39,904 nt of DNA from Enterococcus sp. CSURQ0835 (GTDB taxonomy: Bacteria > Bacillota > Bacilli > Lactobacillales > Enterococcaceae), in contig NZ_CACSLH010000027.1 of NCBI RefSeq assembly GCF_902706605.1, positions 1-39,904 of the forward strand, in the 5' to 3' direction. Each line of letters starts with the position of its first letter. Positions within the stretch are counted from its first letter, which is position 1. Position numbers and translations under genes: made by a program. The notes under the pieces are model-generated. The model made no database searches, was not told the origin of the DNA, and was given only the letters and a program-made list of their open reading frames with translations. Shown in pieces: positions 15,798 through 23,402 of this stretch.

Positions 15798-15825
15798 TTG
15801 GGGTCTAATTTCATGTTATTATAGT
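15798..15825 (+). promoter_or_regulatory. candidate late promoter
   Basis: TTGGGG, a 16-bp spacer and TATAGT precede the terminase genes. The weak -35 and its place just after an ArpU/RinA-like gene suggest activator dependence. Confidence 0.5.
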
Positions 15826-15845
15826 ATCGTGAAATAGTTGACGAG

Positions 15846-15875
15846 AGGCATCTGCTTTTAAGCGGGTGTCTTTTT
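15846..15875 (+). terminator. intrinsic terminator between early and late genes
   Basis: AGGCATCTGCTT pairs with AAGCGGGTGTCT (12 bp, three G-U pairs, 2-nt loop) and is followed by TTTTATTAT. It lies downstream of the candidate late promoter, so it would stop early transcription and also attenuate late transcription. Confidence 0.7.
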
Positions 15876-15894
15876 ATTATGTCTTGAAAGCGAG

Positions 15895-16347
15895 GTGAGT
15901 AAACATGGGATGACCGATAAGCAGCAGATCTTTGCAGACGAATATCTAAAAGATCTAAATGGGACGAGAGCTTATAAAGTAGCTTATCCCAGCGTAAAAA
16001 AAGATGCTTCAGCGAGAGCTAATGCGAGTAAATTACTAACAAATACTAACATTAAAACTTATATCGATGAGCAACTGGAGAAAGCACACAACGATCGTAC
16101 AGCAGACGCACAAGAAGTTTTAGAGTACCTAACCGCCGTGATGCGCGGCGAAGAGACGGAACCTTCCTTGATTGGTGTTGGGGAAGGCGCACAAGCCGTA
16201 ATTGATATGGGTGTTGGCGCAAAAGATCGGCTTAAAGCTGCAGAGTTACTCGGGAAACGTCACATGCTATTCACCGATAAAGTAGATCTTAAAGCGACAA
16301 CAAGCGTGACATTTGTTGACGATGTTCCGAGTGATGATGATGACTAA
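15895..16347 (+). CDS. terS: terminase small subunit
   Basis: 150 residues. MTDKQQIFADEYLKDLNGTRAYKVAYP is the N-terminal helix-turn-helix DNA-binding motif of terminase_2-type small subunits, which recognise the pac or cos site. The protein ends in an acidic tail (VPSDDDD). The GTG at 15895 (MSKHGMTDKQ) is used; an ATG at 15910 also has a GAGGTGAG at reasonable distance. It overlaps the large subunit gene. Confidence 0.9.
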   Translation: MSKHGMTDKQQIFADEYLKDLNGTRAYKVAYPSVKKDASARANASKLLTNTNIKTYIDEQLEKAHNDRTADAQEVLEYLTAVMRGEETEPSLIGVGEGAQAVIDMGVGAKDRLKAAELLGKRHMLFTDKVDLKATTSVTFVDDVPSDDDD

Positions 16348-17605
16348 AGTATCAATGCGTGAAACTATGGGGCGTGGTTACAACCGTTACTTCCACTCAA
16401 AAAATTTTTATCGAGTCGTGAAGGGATCTCGTGGTTCCAAGAAGTCTAAGACCGCCGTGCTAGTATTTATCCACGATCTGTTGAAATATCCGTGGGCAAA
16501 TCTTTTAGTAGTCCGACGGTATTCCAACACCAATAAGCAATCCACTTATACAGATTTTAAGTGGGCTGCCTCCAAGCTAAAGGTCTACGATAACTTCAAG
16601 TTCAACGAGAGTTTGCCGGAGATCACTGTGAAAGCCACAGGTCAGAAGATATTATTTCGCGGCTTGGATGATGAGTTAAAGATCACCTCGATCTCAGTTG
16701 ATACTGGAATGCTTTGCTGGGCTTGGTTTGAGGAAGCTTACCAAATTGAGAAGCAAGAGAAGTTTGATACAGTTGTCGAATCCATCCGGGGGAGTTTTGA
16801 TAACCCTGATTTCTATAAACAGATCACTGTCACGTTTAACCCTTGGTCAGAGCGCCATTGGTTGAAGCGTGCTTTTTTTGACCCAAAAACAAGGTATTCA
16901 GATGTCTTTGCAGATACTACTACCTTCCGAGATAACGAGTGGTTGGATGAGCAAGATAAGACACGACTTCTAGATTTGTACCGGACAAACCCAAGACGTG
17001 CACGAGTTGTATGTGATGGTGATTGGGGCGTAGCGGAAGGATTGGTATTCGATGGCAACTTTGAAGTAAGGGAGTTTGATCCAATTGCAAAAGTTAAAGA
17101 GATCGGGCTTACGGTCCACGGGATGGACTTTGGTTTTACACACGATCCAACGACATTGCCTTCTGCAGTTTTTGATCAAGCGAATAAAGAACTGTGGATC
17201 TACGGTGAGCTTTATAAAACAGGTCTTTTGATTGATGACATTGTTAACGAAATTAAAAAAAGAGATCTGATGAAGGCGAAGATCACAGCGGATAGTGCCA
17301 CACCTCTAATGATTGCAGAACTGCAAGGAAAAGGTGTGACCCGATTACATGGCGCCCGCAAAGGACGTGACTCTATCAGCCAAGGGATTACATTCATGCA
17401 AGGGCTGCAGATCTACATTCACCCATCGTGTACGCATACGATCGAAGAATTCAACACCTATTGCTATAAGCAGGATAAAGAAGGCAACTGGCTAAATGAA
17501 CCGGAAGATAAAAATAACCACATCATCGATGCTTTACGCTATGCCTTGGAAGATTATAACGGTCAAGGAAAAGGCAAAGCAAAAGGATTCAAAGGAGGTT
17601 TATGA
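16340..17605 (+). CDS. terL: terminase large subunit
   Basis: 421 residues. Walker A is VVKGSRGSKKSKTA near residue 27, and Walker B is MLCWAWFEEAYQ near residue 125. The nuclease domain shows HGMDFGFTHDP near 260, ITADSATP, and NNHIIDALRYALED near the end, as in terminase_3 (PF04466/PF17288) enzymes. It is the ATP-driven DNA packaging motor and headful or cohesive-end cutter. Several ATG/GTG codons (16331-16340) crowd the start. The end overlaps the portal start by ATGA. Confidence 0.95.
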   Translation: MTKVSMRETMGRGYNRYFHSKNFYRVVKGSRGSKKSKTAVLVFIHDLLKYPWANLLVVRRYSNTNKQSTYTDFKWAASKLKVYDNFKFNESLPEITVKATGQKILFRGLDDELKITSISVDTGMLCWAWFEEAYQIEKQEKFDTVVESIRGSFDNPDFYKQITVTFNPWSERHWLKRAFFDPKTRYSDVFADTTTFRDNEWLDEQDKTRLLDLYRTNPRRARVVCDGDWGVAEGLVFDGNFEVREFDPIAKVKEIGLTVHGMDFGFTHDPTTLPSAVFDQANKELWIYGELYKTGLLIDDIVNEIKKRDLMKAKITADSATPLMIAELQGKGVTRLHGARKGRDSISQGITFMQGLQIYIHPSCTHTIEEFNTYCYKQDKEGNWLNEPEDKNNHIIDALRYALEDYNGQGKGKAKGFKGGL

Positions 17606-19011
17606 TGACATTATTCGAAGACTTCTATGGCAACTTCAAGCCGCCTGAAGTGATGACATTCAATAAAGAGAAAGAAATCACGCCACAAGTGGTGACCACA
17701 TTTATTCAATTGCACCAGCAAGAACTAACACGCTATCAGTATTTGATGCGTATCTATAAAGGTCAGATGGAGATTTTCGACTACTCCAAAAAAGAAGCTT
17801 ATAAGCCAGATAATCGTTTAGCAGTAAACTTTGCCAAGTTTATTACGGATACGTTTACTGGTTTTTTTAATGGGATCCCTGTTAAGAAGTCTCATCCGGA
17901 CAAGCGAATCAATCAGAAAATCACAGATTTTGACAACTTGAACGATATGGAAGACGAGGAATCTGAGTTGGCAAAGATGGCCTGTATTTATGGGCGTTGC
18001 TATGAATTCGTCTATCAAAACGAAGACGCGGAAACTTGCGTGATTTACAACAGTCCAGAAGACCTGTTCATCGTGTATGATGATTCGATTAAGCAAGAGC
18101 CACTTTTTGCGGTTCGGTATGGGATTGATGAGAGTGATAACTACCAGCTAAAGGGACAACTTTATAGTCTGAGTGGCAATAAAGAATTGAGTGGCTCAAT
18201 AGCGAGTGTCCGATTCGGAGAAGACCTGCAGCAATTTTATACAGAGCTACCTGTTACTGAATGGTTCTTGAATGAAGAACGGATGAGTGTTTACGAATCG
18301 GTAGTATCTCTGATGAACTCCTTCAACAAAGTGATCTCAGAAAAAGCCAATGACGTTGATTACTTCTCGGATAGCTACCTTAAATTTGTCGGGGCTGAAC
18401 TAGATGAAGAAGACTTAAAAACGATTCGGGACAATCGGATCATCAATTACTTTGGAGCGAATGCAGATAAGTTGGATGTCTCTTTTCTCGATAAACCTGA
18501 TAGTGATAGCCAGACCGAGAACTTATTAGATCGACTGCAGAAACTGATTTTCCAAACCTCAATGGTCGCTAACATCTCCGACGAAAGTTTTGGCAGCAGT
18601 TCGGGTACGGCGTTGGCTTATAAGCTAGAAGCAATGAGCAACTTAGCGCTGGCCTTTCAACGTAAGTTTCAGTCTTCTATGAATAAACGATACAAGTTGT
18701 TCTTCAGTCTTGGAACAAACGTGCCACAATCTCAAGCACCGGAATGGAAGAACATCGAGTACACCTTTACGCGTAACGTACCACGCAATGTCAAAGAAGA
18801 AGCTGAGACAGCTACGATGCTGATGGGCGTTACCTCAGAAGAAACGGCGTTGAGTACTTTAAGTGTCGTGTCGGATGTAAAGGCAGAAATCGATCGGATC
18901 AAAGAAGAAAAAGGAGCGCCGCCTGCGTTTGATTTTGAGCAACAACCAGGTAATGCCGCCACTGTGGTCGAAGAGGAAGTCTTCCGAAAACCTGAAACGG
19001 AAGAAGCGTGA
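17605..19011 (+). CDS. portal protein (SPP1 gp6-like)
   Basis: 468 residues. The N-terminal segment (KPDNRLAVNFAKFITDTFTGFF, in part) and FGSSSGTALAYKLEAM match SPP1-type portals (Phage_prot_Gp6). A ring of these subunits forms the DNA channel at one capsid vertex. AAGGAGG lies 6 nt before the ATG at 17605 and 3 nt before the ATG at 17602. It lies between the terminase and minor head genes in the standard order. Confidence 0.95.
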   Translation: MTLFEDFYGNFKPPEVMTFNKEKEITPQVVTTFIQLHQQELTRYQYLMRIYKGQMEIFDYSKKEAYKPDNRLAVNFAKFITDTFTGFFNGIPVKKSHPDKRINQKITDFDNLNDMEDEESELAKMACIYGRCYEFVYQNEDAETCVIYNSPEDLFIVYDDSIKQEPLFAVRYGIDESDNYQLKGQLYSLSGNKELSGSIASVRFGEDLQQFYTELPVTEWFLNEERMSVYESVVSLMNSFNKVISEKANDVDYFSDSYLKFVGAELDEEDLKTIRDNRIINYFGANADKLDVSFLDKPDSDSQTENLLDRLQKLIFQTSMVANISDESFGSSSGTALAYKLEAMSNLALAFQRKFQSSMNKRYKLFFSLGTNVPQSQAPEWKNIEYTFTRNVPRNVKEEAETATMLMGVTSEETALSTLSVVSDVKAEIDRIKEEKGAPPAFDFEQQPGNAATVVEEEVFRKPETEEA

Positions 19012-19016
19012 TCTGA

Positions 19017-20483
19017 ATGAACTCACAAGACTACTGGCGTAAGCGAGAAGAACAGTGGATTCAACAACAAATGCATCACGATCAAGATCGAACACAGGAG
19101 ATTGCTCAACGATACCAGCAAGCATTGGATAATATTGAAAAAGAGATTCAAGCCAACTGGAGCAACTTTATGGGGAAAGAAAATATCTCTCTGTCGGAAG
19201 CGAAACAGCGCGCTTCTGAAATGGATATTAAGGCCTTTGCCCGTAAAGCAAAGCAATATGTTAAAGAGAAAAATTTTTCTAAGACAGCTAACGAAGAGCT
19301 GCGGATCTACAATTTAACGATGCGAGTCAATCGATTAGAATTGTTGAAATCTCAGATTGGACTAGAGCTGGTTGCGCTAAGTGATGATCTAACTAAGTAT
19401 ATGTCCGACACTCTGAATGAAGTGGGATTGGAAGAAGCGCAGCGCCAAGCGGGTATCTTAGGCGAAACAGTCTTTGATAATTATCAAATATTTGTGGAGT
19501 CGGTAGTCAACAGCTCCTTTAATTCTGATTCAACGACCTTCTCAGATCGTATTTGGAGTTCGAATGCGGCGCTTAAAGCCGAACTAGATAAACTGCTCGT
19601 GAGAAGCCTTACACAGGGTAAGAACCCACGAGAGATGGCACGAGAGTTGCGGGATCGTTTTGATGCTACTCGGTATGAGTCAGAACGGTTGATGCGGACT
19701 GAAACAGCGAGAGTACAGACAGAGGTGCAAGCAGAAAGCTATCAACAATACGACATTGATCGGTATACCTTTATTGCAGAGCCAAGCGCTTGTAAGTTGT
19801 GTAAACCGCTAGATGGTCAAGTATTCTTAGTGAGTGAAATGACGTATGGCAAGAACGCTGCACCCATGCACCCGAACTGCCGATGTTCTACTGCACCTTA
19901 TATGGATCGAGCAGAGCTGGAGAATCAACTGGAAGATCAAACTATACGAGGACCCGTTACACCTAAAAAATTTATGGGTTCAGAAAATGAAGAAGAGTAT
20001 CGAAAATGGTACAAACCCTTCGCAGATTCGCTTACAAAAGAAGAATTACATGCAATCAATTCCTATATAAGTTCTGATTCCTATAAATTGAATGACTTAC
20101 TTAGAAGAAACTCACAGCTTTCGCCAGAGTTTGAACGACTGAAACTGAATCTTTTAAGTGCTATGAGAAAATTACCTAAGTATCAAGGTAGCACACAAAG
20201 ATCAGTTGTTATTTGGGATCAAGCCGATTTTGTTAATTTTATTAGTGCTCATGAGATTGGTTCCGTACAACAATACCCTCAATTTACATCTACTGCTGCT
20301 AATGTGTATAATAACAGTGATGATGCCCGTTTTATTATTAGTAGTAAGACTGCTGCTGATTTGAGGTATTTTAATTGGAATGAACAAGAATTGATATACC
20401 GACCTGATCAAAAGTTTGTTGTTACAGATAGGTATTTAAAAAACGGTAAGCCATATATTGAAATGAGGGAATTCGATGAATGA
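19017..20483 (+). CDS. minor head protein (MuF/SPP1 gp7-like) fused to ADP-ribosyltransferase domain
   Basis: 488 residues. Residues about 100-310 are the Mu gpF-type domain: helical, with GKNPREMARELRDRF, then CKLCKPLDGQVF and HPNCRCSTAP, the metal-binding end of this family. Residues about 340-488 form an R-S-E class mono-ADP-ribosyltransferase: R395 in TQRSVVIW, STS-type FTST at 423-426, and an E-x-E at E456-Q-E458. Such MuF-linked toxins may be packaged and delivered with phage DNA. The DNA for the transferase part is visibly more AT-rich than the front, a sign of separate origin. The target is unknown. Confidence 0.9.
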   Translation: MNSQDYWRKREEQWIQQQMHHDQDRTQEIAQRYQQALDNIEKEIQANWSNFMGKENISLSEAKQRASEMDIKAFARKAKQYVKEKNFSKTANEELRIYNLTMRVNRLELLKSQIGLELVALSDDLTKYMSDTLNEVGLEEAQRQAGILGETVFDNYQIFVESVVNSSFNSDSTTFSDRIWSSNAALKAELDKLLVRSLTQGKNPREMARELRDRFDATRYESERLMRTETARVQTEVQAESYQQYDIDRYTFIAEPSACKLCKPLDGQVFLVSEMTYGKNAAPMHPNCRCSTAPYMDRAELENQLEDQTIRGPVTPKKFMGSENEEEYRKWYKPFADSLTKEELHAINSYISSDSYKLNDLLRRNSQLSPEFERLKLNLLSAMRKLPKYQGSTQRSVVIWDQADFVNFISAHEIGSVQQYPQFTSTAANVYNNSDDARFIISSKTAADLRYFNWNEQELIYRPDQKFVVTDRYLKNGKPYIEMREFDE

Positions 20484-20625
20484 TCGAAAAAAAGAATTAC
20501 CACGCTGGGCAAAAGAGCCCCAAAAAACGGTAACTATTTCTAAAGGGAGTCCCACGCCTGAACAAGTGAAACGGGATGAAAAATTTAAGAATGAGTTTAA
20601 AAAACTTATGGAAGAAAAAAAATAG
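20476..20625 (+). CDS. small charged protein after the ART domain, 49 aa
   Basis: MNDRKKELPRWAKEPQKTVT begins a highly charged, probably disordered protein ending in KKLMEEKK. It overlaps the end of the ART-bearing gene by 8 nt and its stop lies inside a strong terminator. That placement would suit a partner of the transferase, for example an inhibitor or packaging tag, but there is no direct evidence. No family recognised. Confidence 0.65.
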   Translation: MNDRKKELPRWAKEPQKTVTISKGSPTPEQVKRDEKFKNEFKKLMEEKK

Positions 20626-20659
20626 CACTCGCCTTAATCTTGGACGGGTGCTATTTTTA
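20621..20659 (+). terminator. strong intrinsic terminator after the ART cassette
   Basis: AATAGCACTCG (20621-20631) pairs with CGGGTGCTATT (20645-20655), 11 bp with one G-U, followed by TTTAT. It includes the stop codon of the 49-aa gene. Confidence 0.85.
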
Positions 20660-20686
20660 TACCCAAAATCAAAGGAGCGGATGATT

Positions 20687-20839
20687 ATGTTTCTCAAAAC
20701 AGTCGCACCGTTGCCCTTAGTATTGATTGATGATCAGACATTGCAGCTTAGATTACATCAGAAGAAACCACCGGATCGGATCTATCTACCCTATCAGGCA
20801 GATAGTGCCGGATTGGATGGTGATCCAGTATCTCGTTAG
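20687..20839 (+). CDS. small hypothetical protein, 50 aa
   Basis: MFLKTVAPLPLVLIDDQTLQ begins a small beta-rich protein ending GLDGDPVSR. AAAGGAG lies 9 nt before this ATG and 3 nt before another at 20681. It starts right after the terminator at 20621-20659. No family recognised; the good ribosome site is the main support. Confidence 0.5.
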   Translation: MFLKTVAPLPLVLIDDQTLQLRLHQKKPPDRIYLPYQADSAGLDGDPVSR

Positions 20840-20874
20840 CCGCGTGAAGGCAAGTAACCTTGTGAGGTGTGCAG

Positions 20875-21156
20875 ATGCTTAAGAGTATAATTATTAGCGG
20901 AGTAAGATATGACATTATTGAAATTGAAACAGTAGACAATGATCCCACTGTAATGGGCCTATGCGTGTATGCTGACTCAGTAATTTATATCAAAAAGGCC
21001 CTTAGTAAAGATCGAAAAAATCAGACACTTATTCATGAAGTAATGCACGCTATGTTTTATGAAGCAGGTTTTGATGAACAAGACGAAGATGAAGTAAATC
21101 GGTTAGGCAAAGTTCTTTTTCAAGTCTTAAAAGAAAACGACCTAGAGGTAAGCTAG
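20875..21156 (+). CDS. HExxH metallopeptidase-like protein in the head module
   Basis: 93 residues with H54-E-V-M-H58 in QTLIHEVMHAMFYEAGF, followed by an acidic stretch (DEQDEDEVNR) that could supply the third zinc ligand. It is half the size of the ImmA-like protein at 2359 and lacks obvious similarity outside the motif. GAGGTG lies 5 nt before the ATG at 20875. Small ImmA/SprT-like proteins occur between portal and scaffold genes in related phages. Capsid or scaffold processing is one possibility. Confidence 0.8.
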   Translation: MLKSIIISGVRYDIIEIETVDNDPTVMGLCVYADSVIYIKKALSKDRKNQTLIHEVMHAMFYEAGFDEQDEDEVNRLGKVLFQVLKENDLEVS

Positions 21157-21168
21157 GCCGTTTATTTA
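21136..21168 (+). terminator. weak intrinsic terminator
   Basis: AACG-A-CCTAG (21136-21145) pairs with CTAGG-C-CGTT (21153-21162) across one mismatch, followed by TATTTA. It overlaps the stop codon of the metallopeptidase-like gene. Confidence 0.5.
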
Positions 21169-21221
21169 GGCTATTCCTCTTTGGAAACACCTTTGAACTT
21201 ACCCGTAGAAGTATCTCTTTT

Positions 21222-21249
21222 AGTCCTAGAAATAGGGCTTTTTTCTTTT
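21222..21249 (+). terminator. intrinsic terminator upstream of scaffold gene
   Basis: AGTCCTA, a GAAA tetraloop and TAGGGCT form a compact stem followed by TTTTTCTTTT. Together with the previous hairpin it separates the head-assembly genes from the scaffold and capsid genes. I find no clear promoter after it, so read-through or antitermination is needed. Confidence 0.8.
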
Positions 21250-21305
21250 GTCTCCCAAGACGTTAAATGCGAGAAGCGGTCTCCCAAGACCATAATAAAT
21301 GCGAG
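21250..21305 (+). repeat. duplicated leader element before the scaffold gene
   Basis: GTCTCCCAAGAC occurs at 21250-21261 and 21279-21290, and each copy is followed by AAATGCGAG (21265-21273 and 21297-21305). Each 12-mer can form GTCT/AGAC stems with a CCCA loop, and GTCTC can also pair with the GAGAC at 21303-21307. The element lies between a terminator and the scaffold ribosome site, so it may be an RNA regulatory leader. Confidence 0.6.
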
Positions 21306-21322
21306 ACTAGGAGGACATCTCA

Positions 21323-21994
21323 ATGAAACAAAAGACTTTATTCCCAATGAATTTACAACTGTTTGCTGAGGAGTCACAAGTAGAACCTGAACCTATTTTA
21401 GATCCGCAAGAACCTGAAAGTGAACCTACTGCAGAGGATAACCCTGAAGGTGAAGAAAAATCGGATGACTTGGACTCAGAAAAAGTGGTCGAGAAATTGC
21501 AGAAACGTTTGGCTAGTAAAACGAAGTCAGAAAAAGAAACTAAATCACAGCTAGAACAAGCGTTGGCTCGTATTGAGGAATTAGAAAAAGGCGGTAAGAA
21601 AAACGTCAAAGAATTGTCAGAGGAAGACAAAGCAGATGAGGAGCAGAAGGCAAAAGATGAAGAGATCGCACAATTAAAGCGTCAGATCAAAATTGCCGAA
21701 GCAACCCAACAAGCCGATGAAGTTTTAAAAGAGGCTGAAATTGTTGCGGGTAAAGAAGTCTTGTCTATGATCGTTTCTGACGACGATGAGCAGACACTTG
21801 TAAATGTCAAAGCGTTGATCAACTACACAAATGAGCAGCACAAGCAGTGGGAAAAAGCACGTAACACTGGCACAACGCCGAAGAAACTTAATTCTAGCAC
21901 TAAAAAGGAGTATGACTTAGCATCTATGAGCTATGAAGAGATTGCTAAATTAAAACGCGAACAACCAGAAGTGTTCAAGCAACTTACAAAATAA
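21323..21994 (+). CDS. capsid scaffolding protein (DUF4355)
   Basis: 223 residues. MNLQLFAEE near the start is a hallmark of Gram-positive phage scaffolds. Acidic low-complexity sequence follows, then long Lys/Glu coiled coils (KVVEKLQKRLASKTKSEKE) and a basic C-terminal region (YEEIAKLKREQPEVFKQLTK) of the sort that binds coat protein. It guides capsid assembly and leaves before DNA packaging. The gene directly precedes the major capsid gene. Confidence 0.9.
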   Translation: MKQKTLFPMNLQLFAEESQVEPEPILDPQEPESEPTAEDNPEGEEKSDDLDSEKVVEKLQKRLASKTKSEKETKSQLEQALARIEELEKGGKKNVKELSEEDKADEEQKAKDEEIAQLKRQIKIAEATQQADEVLKEAEIVAGKEVLSMIVSDDDEQTLVNVKALINYTNEQHKQWEKARNTGTTPKKLNSSTKKEYDLASMSYEEIAKLKREQPEVFKQLTK

Positions 21995-22012
21995 AGAAAG
22001 AGGGAAATCACA

Positions 22013-22840
22013 ATGGCAGATGAAACAACAATGTTAGCAAACTTAGTCGATCCGGAGATTATGGCACCTATGATCTCAGCAAAATTACCAAAAGCAATTA
22101 AATTTTCAGGGATCGCACCGATCGACAGCACTTTAGTAGGACAACCAGGATCGTCTATCACGGTACCAAAATATAAATATATCGGTGATGCGGCTGATGT
22201 AGCAGAAGGCGCCGCGATTGATTACGCTGCACTTACAACAGATAAAGCGAATTACACAATTAAAAAAGCAGGAAAAGGTGTCAAGATCACAGATGAAGCA
22301 GCTCTATCTGGATATGGTGATCCAGAAAATGAAGCAGCAAATCAAATCCGTATGGCGATCGCATCTAAAGTCGATAACGACATCGTTGCTACGGCGTTGA
22401 CAGCTAAATTAACCGTCCAAGCGGACATTAATTTAGATTTGATCGATCTATTAGAAAACACGTTTGTCGATGCGCCTGACAACTTTGAAGATGTTGATTC
22501 GACGGGTGTTCTATTCTTATCGTACAAAGATGCGGCCAAGTTGCGGAAAGAAGCTGCTCAAAGCTGGACCCGTGCTTCTGAATTAGGCGACAACATTTTG
22601 ATCTCTGGCGCATTCGGAGAAGTGTTGGGCTGGGAAGTTGTTCGTTCACAAAAAATCGAAGATGGTAATGGGTTCGCTGTGAAGACTGGTGCGATGAAAA
22701 CATTCTTGAAACGCGGGTTACTTGCTGAAAGAGAACGGGACATTGATCATAAGTTGACGAAACTTAATGCGGATCAACATTACGCGGTTGCTTTAGTCGA
22801 TGAGTCTCGTATCGTTAAGATCGCGCCAAAAAAAGCGTAG
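22013..22840 (+). CDS. major capsid protein (0-frame form)
   Basis: 275 residues starting MADETTMLANLVDPEIMAPM and containing PGSSITVPKYKYIGDA and AANQIRMAIASKVDND, typical of the N4-gp56/P22-coat-like major capsid group that accompanies DUF4355 scaffolds. AAAGAGGGAAATCACA precedes the ATG. The reading frame ends at KKA-stop in a run of seven A that can shift ribosomes into the -1 frame, giving a 296-residue form (see the separate entry). The long form would be a minor capsid subunit. Confidence 0.92.
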   Translation: MADETTMLANLVDPEIMAPMISAKLPKAIKFSGIAPIDSTLVGQPGSSITVPKYKYIGDAADVAEGAAIDYAALTTDKANYTIKKAGKGVKITDEAALSGYGDPENEAANQIRMAIASKVDNDIVATALTAKLTVQADINLDLIDLLENTFVDAPDNFEDVDSTGVLFLSYKDAAKLRKEAAQSWTRASELGDNILISGAFGEVLGWEVVRSQKIEDGNGFAVKTGAMKTFLKRGLLAERERDIDHKLTKLNADQHYAVALVDESRIVKIAPKKA

Positions 22841-22902
22841 CCCCAGCCAAGGTCGATAAAGTTACACCAGCGGCTGATGGGGCGAACGTAGAGTTATCGT
22901 AG
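22828..22902 (+). other. -1 programmed frameshift site and capsid C-terminal extension
   Basis: Slippery heptamer A AAA AAA (22828-22834), spacer GCGTA, then a stem of GCCCC+AGCC (22840-22848) with GGCT+GGGGC (22872-22883, GAT bulge). This is the textbook order and spacing of a -1 signal. The -1 frame then stays open to a TAG at 22900-22902 and adds 22 residues ending PAADGANVELS. There is no start codon or ribosome site for this stretch, and it fills the otherwise unexplained gap before the next gene. Confidence 0.75.
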
Positions 22903-22920
22903 GAAAGGAGTAACAGAAAA

Positions 22921-23358
22921 ATGGCAGATACATTTCGAATTTATAAAGGCGACACGAAGGTAGTCGAAGGCGCAAGCCCTTTGAAAATTACTGGTGTTGC
23001 TGCAAACACTGACGTAAAAGCTGGCGACTATAAAGTTGTCCGTGTCGTTGACGGGAAAGAATCAGATAAGGTGGATATTCCTGCGTTTAAGACCTTACCG
23101 ATTGCAGTCAGTGCGTTGAAGTTGGATCAAGCAACAGCAAGCGTTGAAGTTGGTAAAACGGTAACGTTGAAAGCGACGGTTGAGCCTGCGAATGCTACTG
23201 ATAAAACAGTTAAGTTTGCGTCGAGTGACGCGAAGATCGCCACAGTTGATGGTGCAGGCGTGGTGACTGCGGTAGCGGCTGGTACAGCAGATATTACTGC
23301 AACGGCTGGCGGGAAGTCAGCTAAATGTGCGGTGACTGTTACTGCGCCAGCTCCCTAA
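22921..23358 (+). CDS. Ig-like (Big_2) domain capsid decoration protein
   Basis: 145 residues. Residues 1-60 form a small fibronectin-like domain (SPLKITGVAANTDVKAGDYK). Residues 65-140 are a bacterial Ig-like domain: VEVGKTVTLKATVEPANATD, VKFASSDAKIATVD, GVVTAVAAGTADITATAGG. Such domains decorate phage heads or tails and are thought to bind surface carbohydrates weakly. GGAAAGGAG precedes the ATG. It stops at CCC TAA, where a +1 shift would fuse it to the 200 residues encoded next. Position after the capsid gene suggests head decoration. Confidence 0.85.
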   Translation: MADTFRIYKGDTKVVEGASPLKITGVAANTDVKAGDYKVVRVVDGKESDKVDIPAFKTLPIAVSALKLDQATASVEVGKTVTLKATVEPANATDKTVKFASSDAKIATVDGAGVVTAVAAGTADITATAGGKSAKCAVTVTAPAP

Positions 23359-23402
23359 AACGCCCCTGAAATTGACTATTAATGGTCAAGAGCAGACAGG
23401 GG
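23353..23402 (+). other. +1 programmed frameshift site (CCC TAA A)
   Basis: At the end of the Ig-domain gene the ribosome meets GCT CCC TAA AAC. Slipping of the proline tRNA from CCC to CCT gives the +1 frame AAA ACG CCC CTG AAA, which runs on without a stop to 23959. CCCCTG (23363-23368) can pair with CAGGGG (23397-23402) downstream. The next frame has no ribosome site of its own, which supports fusion. The product would be 345 residues. A plain mutation or sequencing error cannot be excluded. Confidence 0.6.

Noticed and set aside
21181-21369. Small plus-strand frame across the terminator and duplicated leader
   Set aside because: It runs through a terminator hairpin and both repeats, has no ribosome site, and the region is better explained as a regulatory leader.
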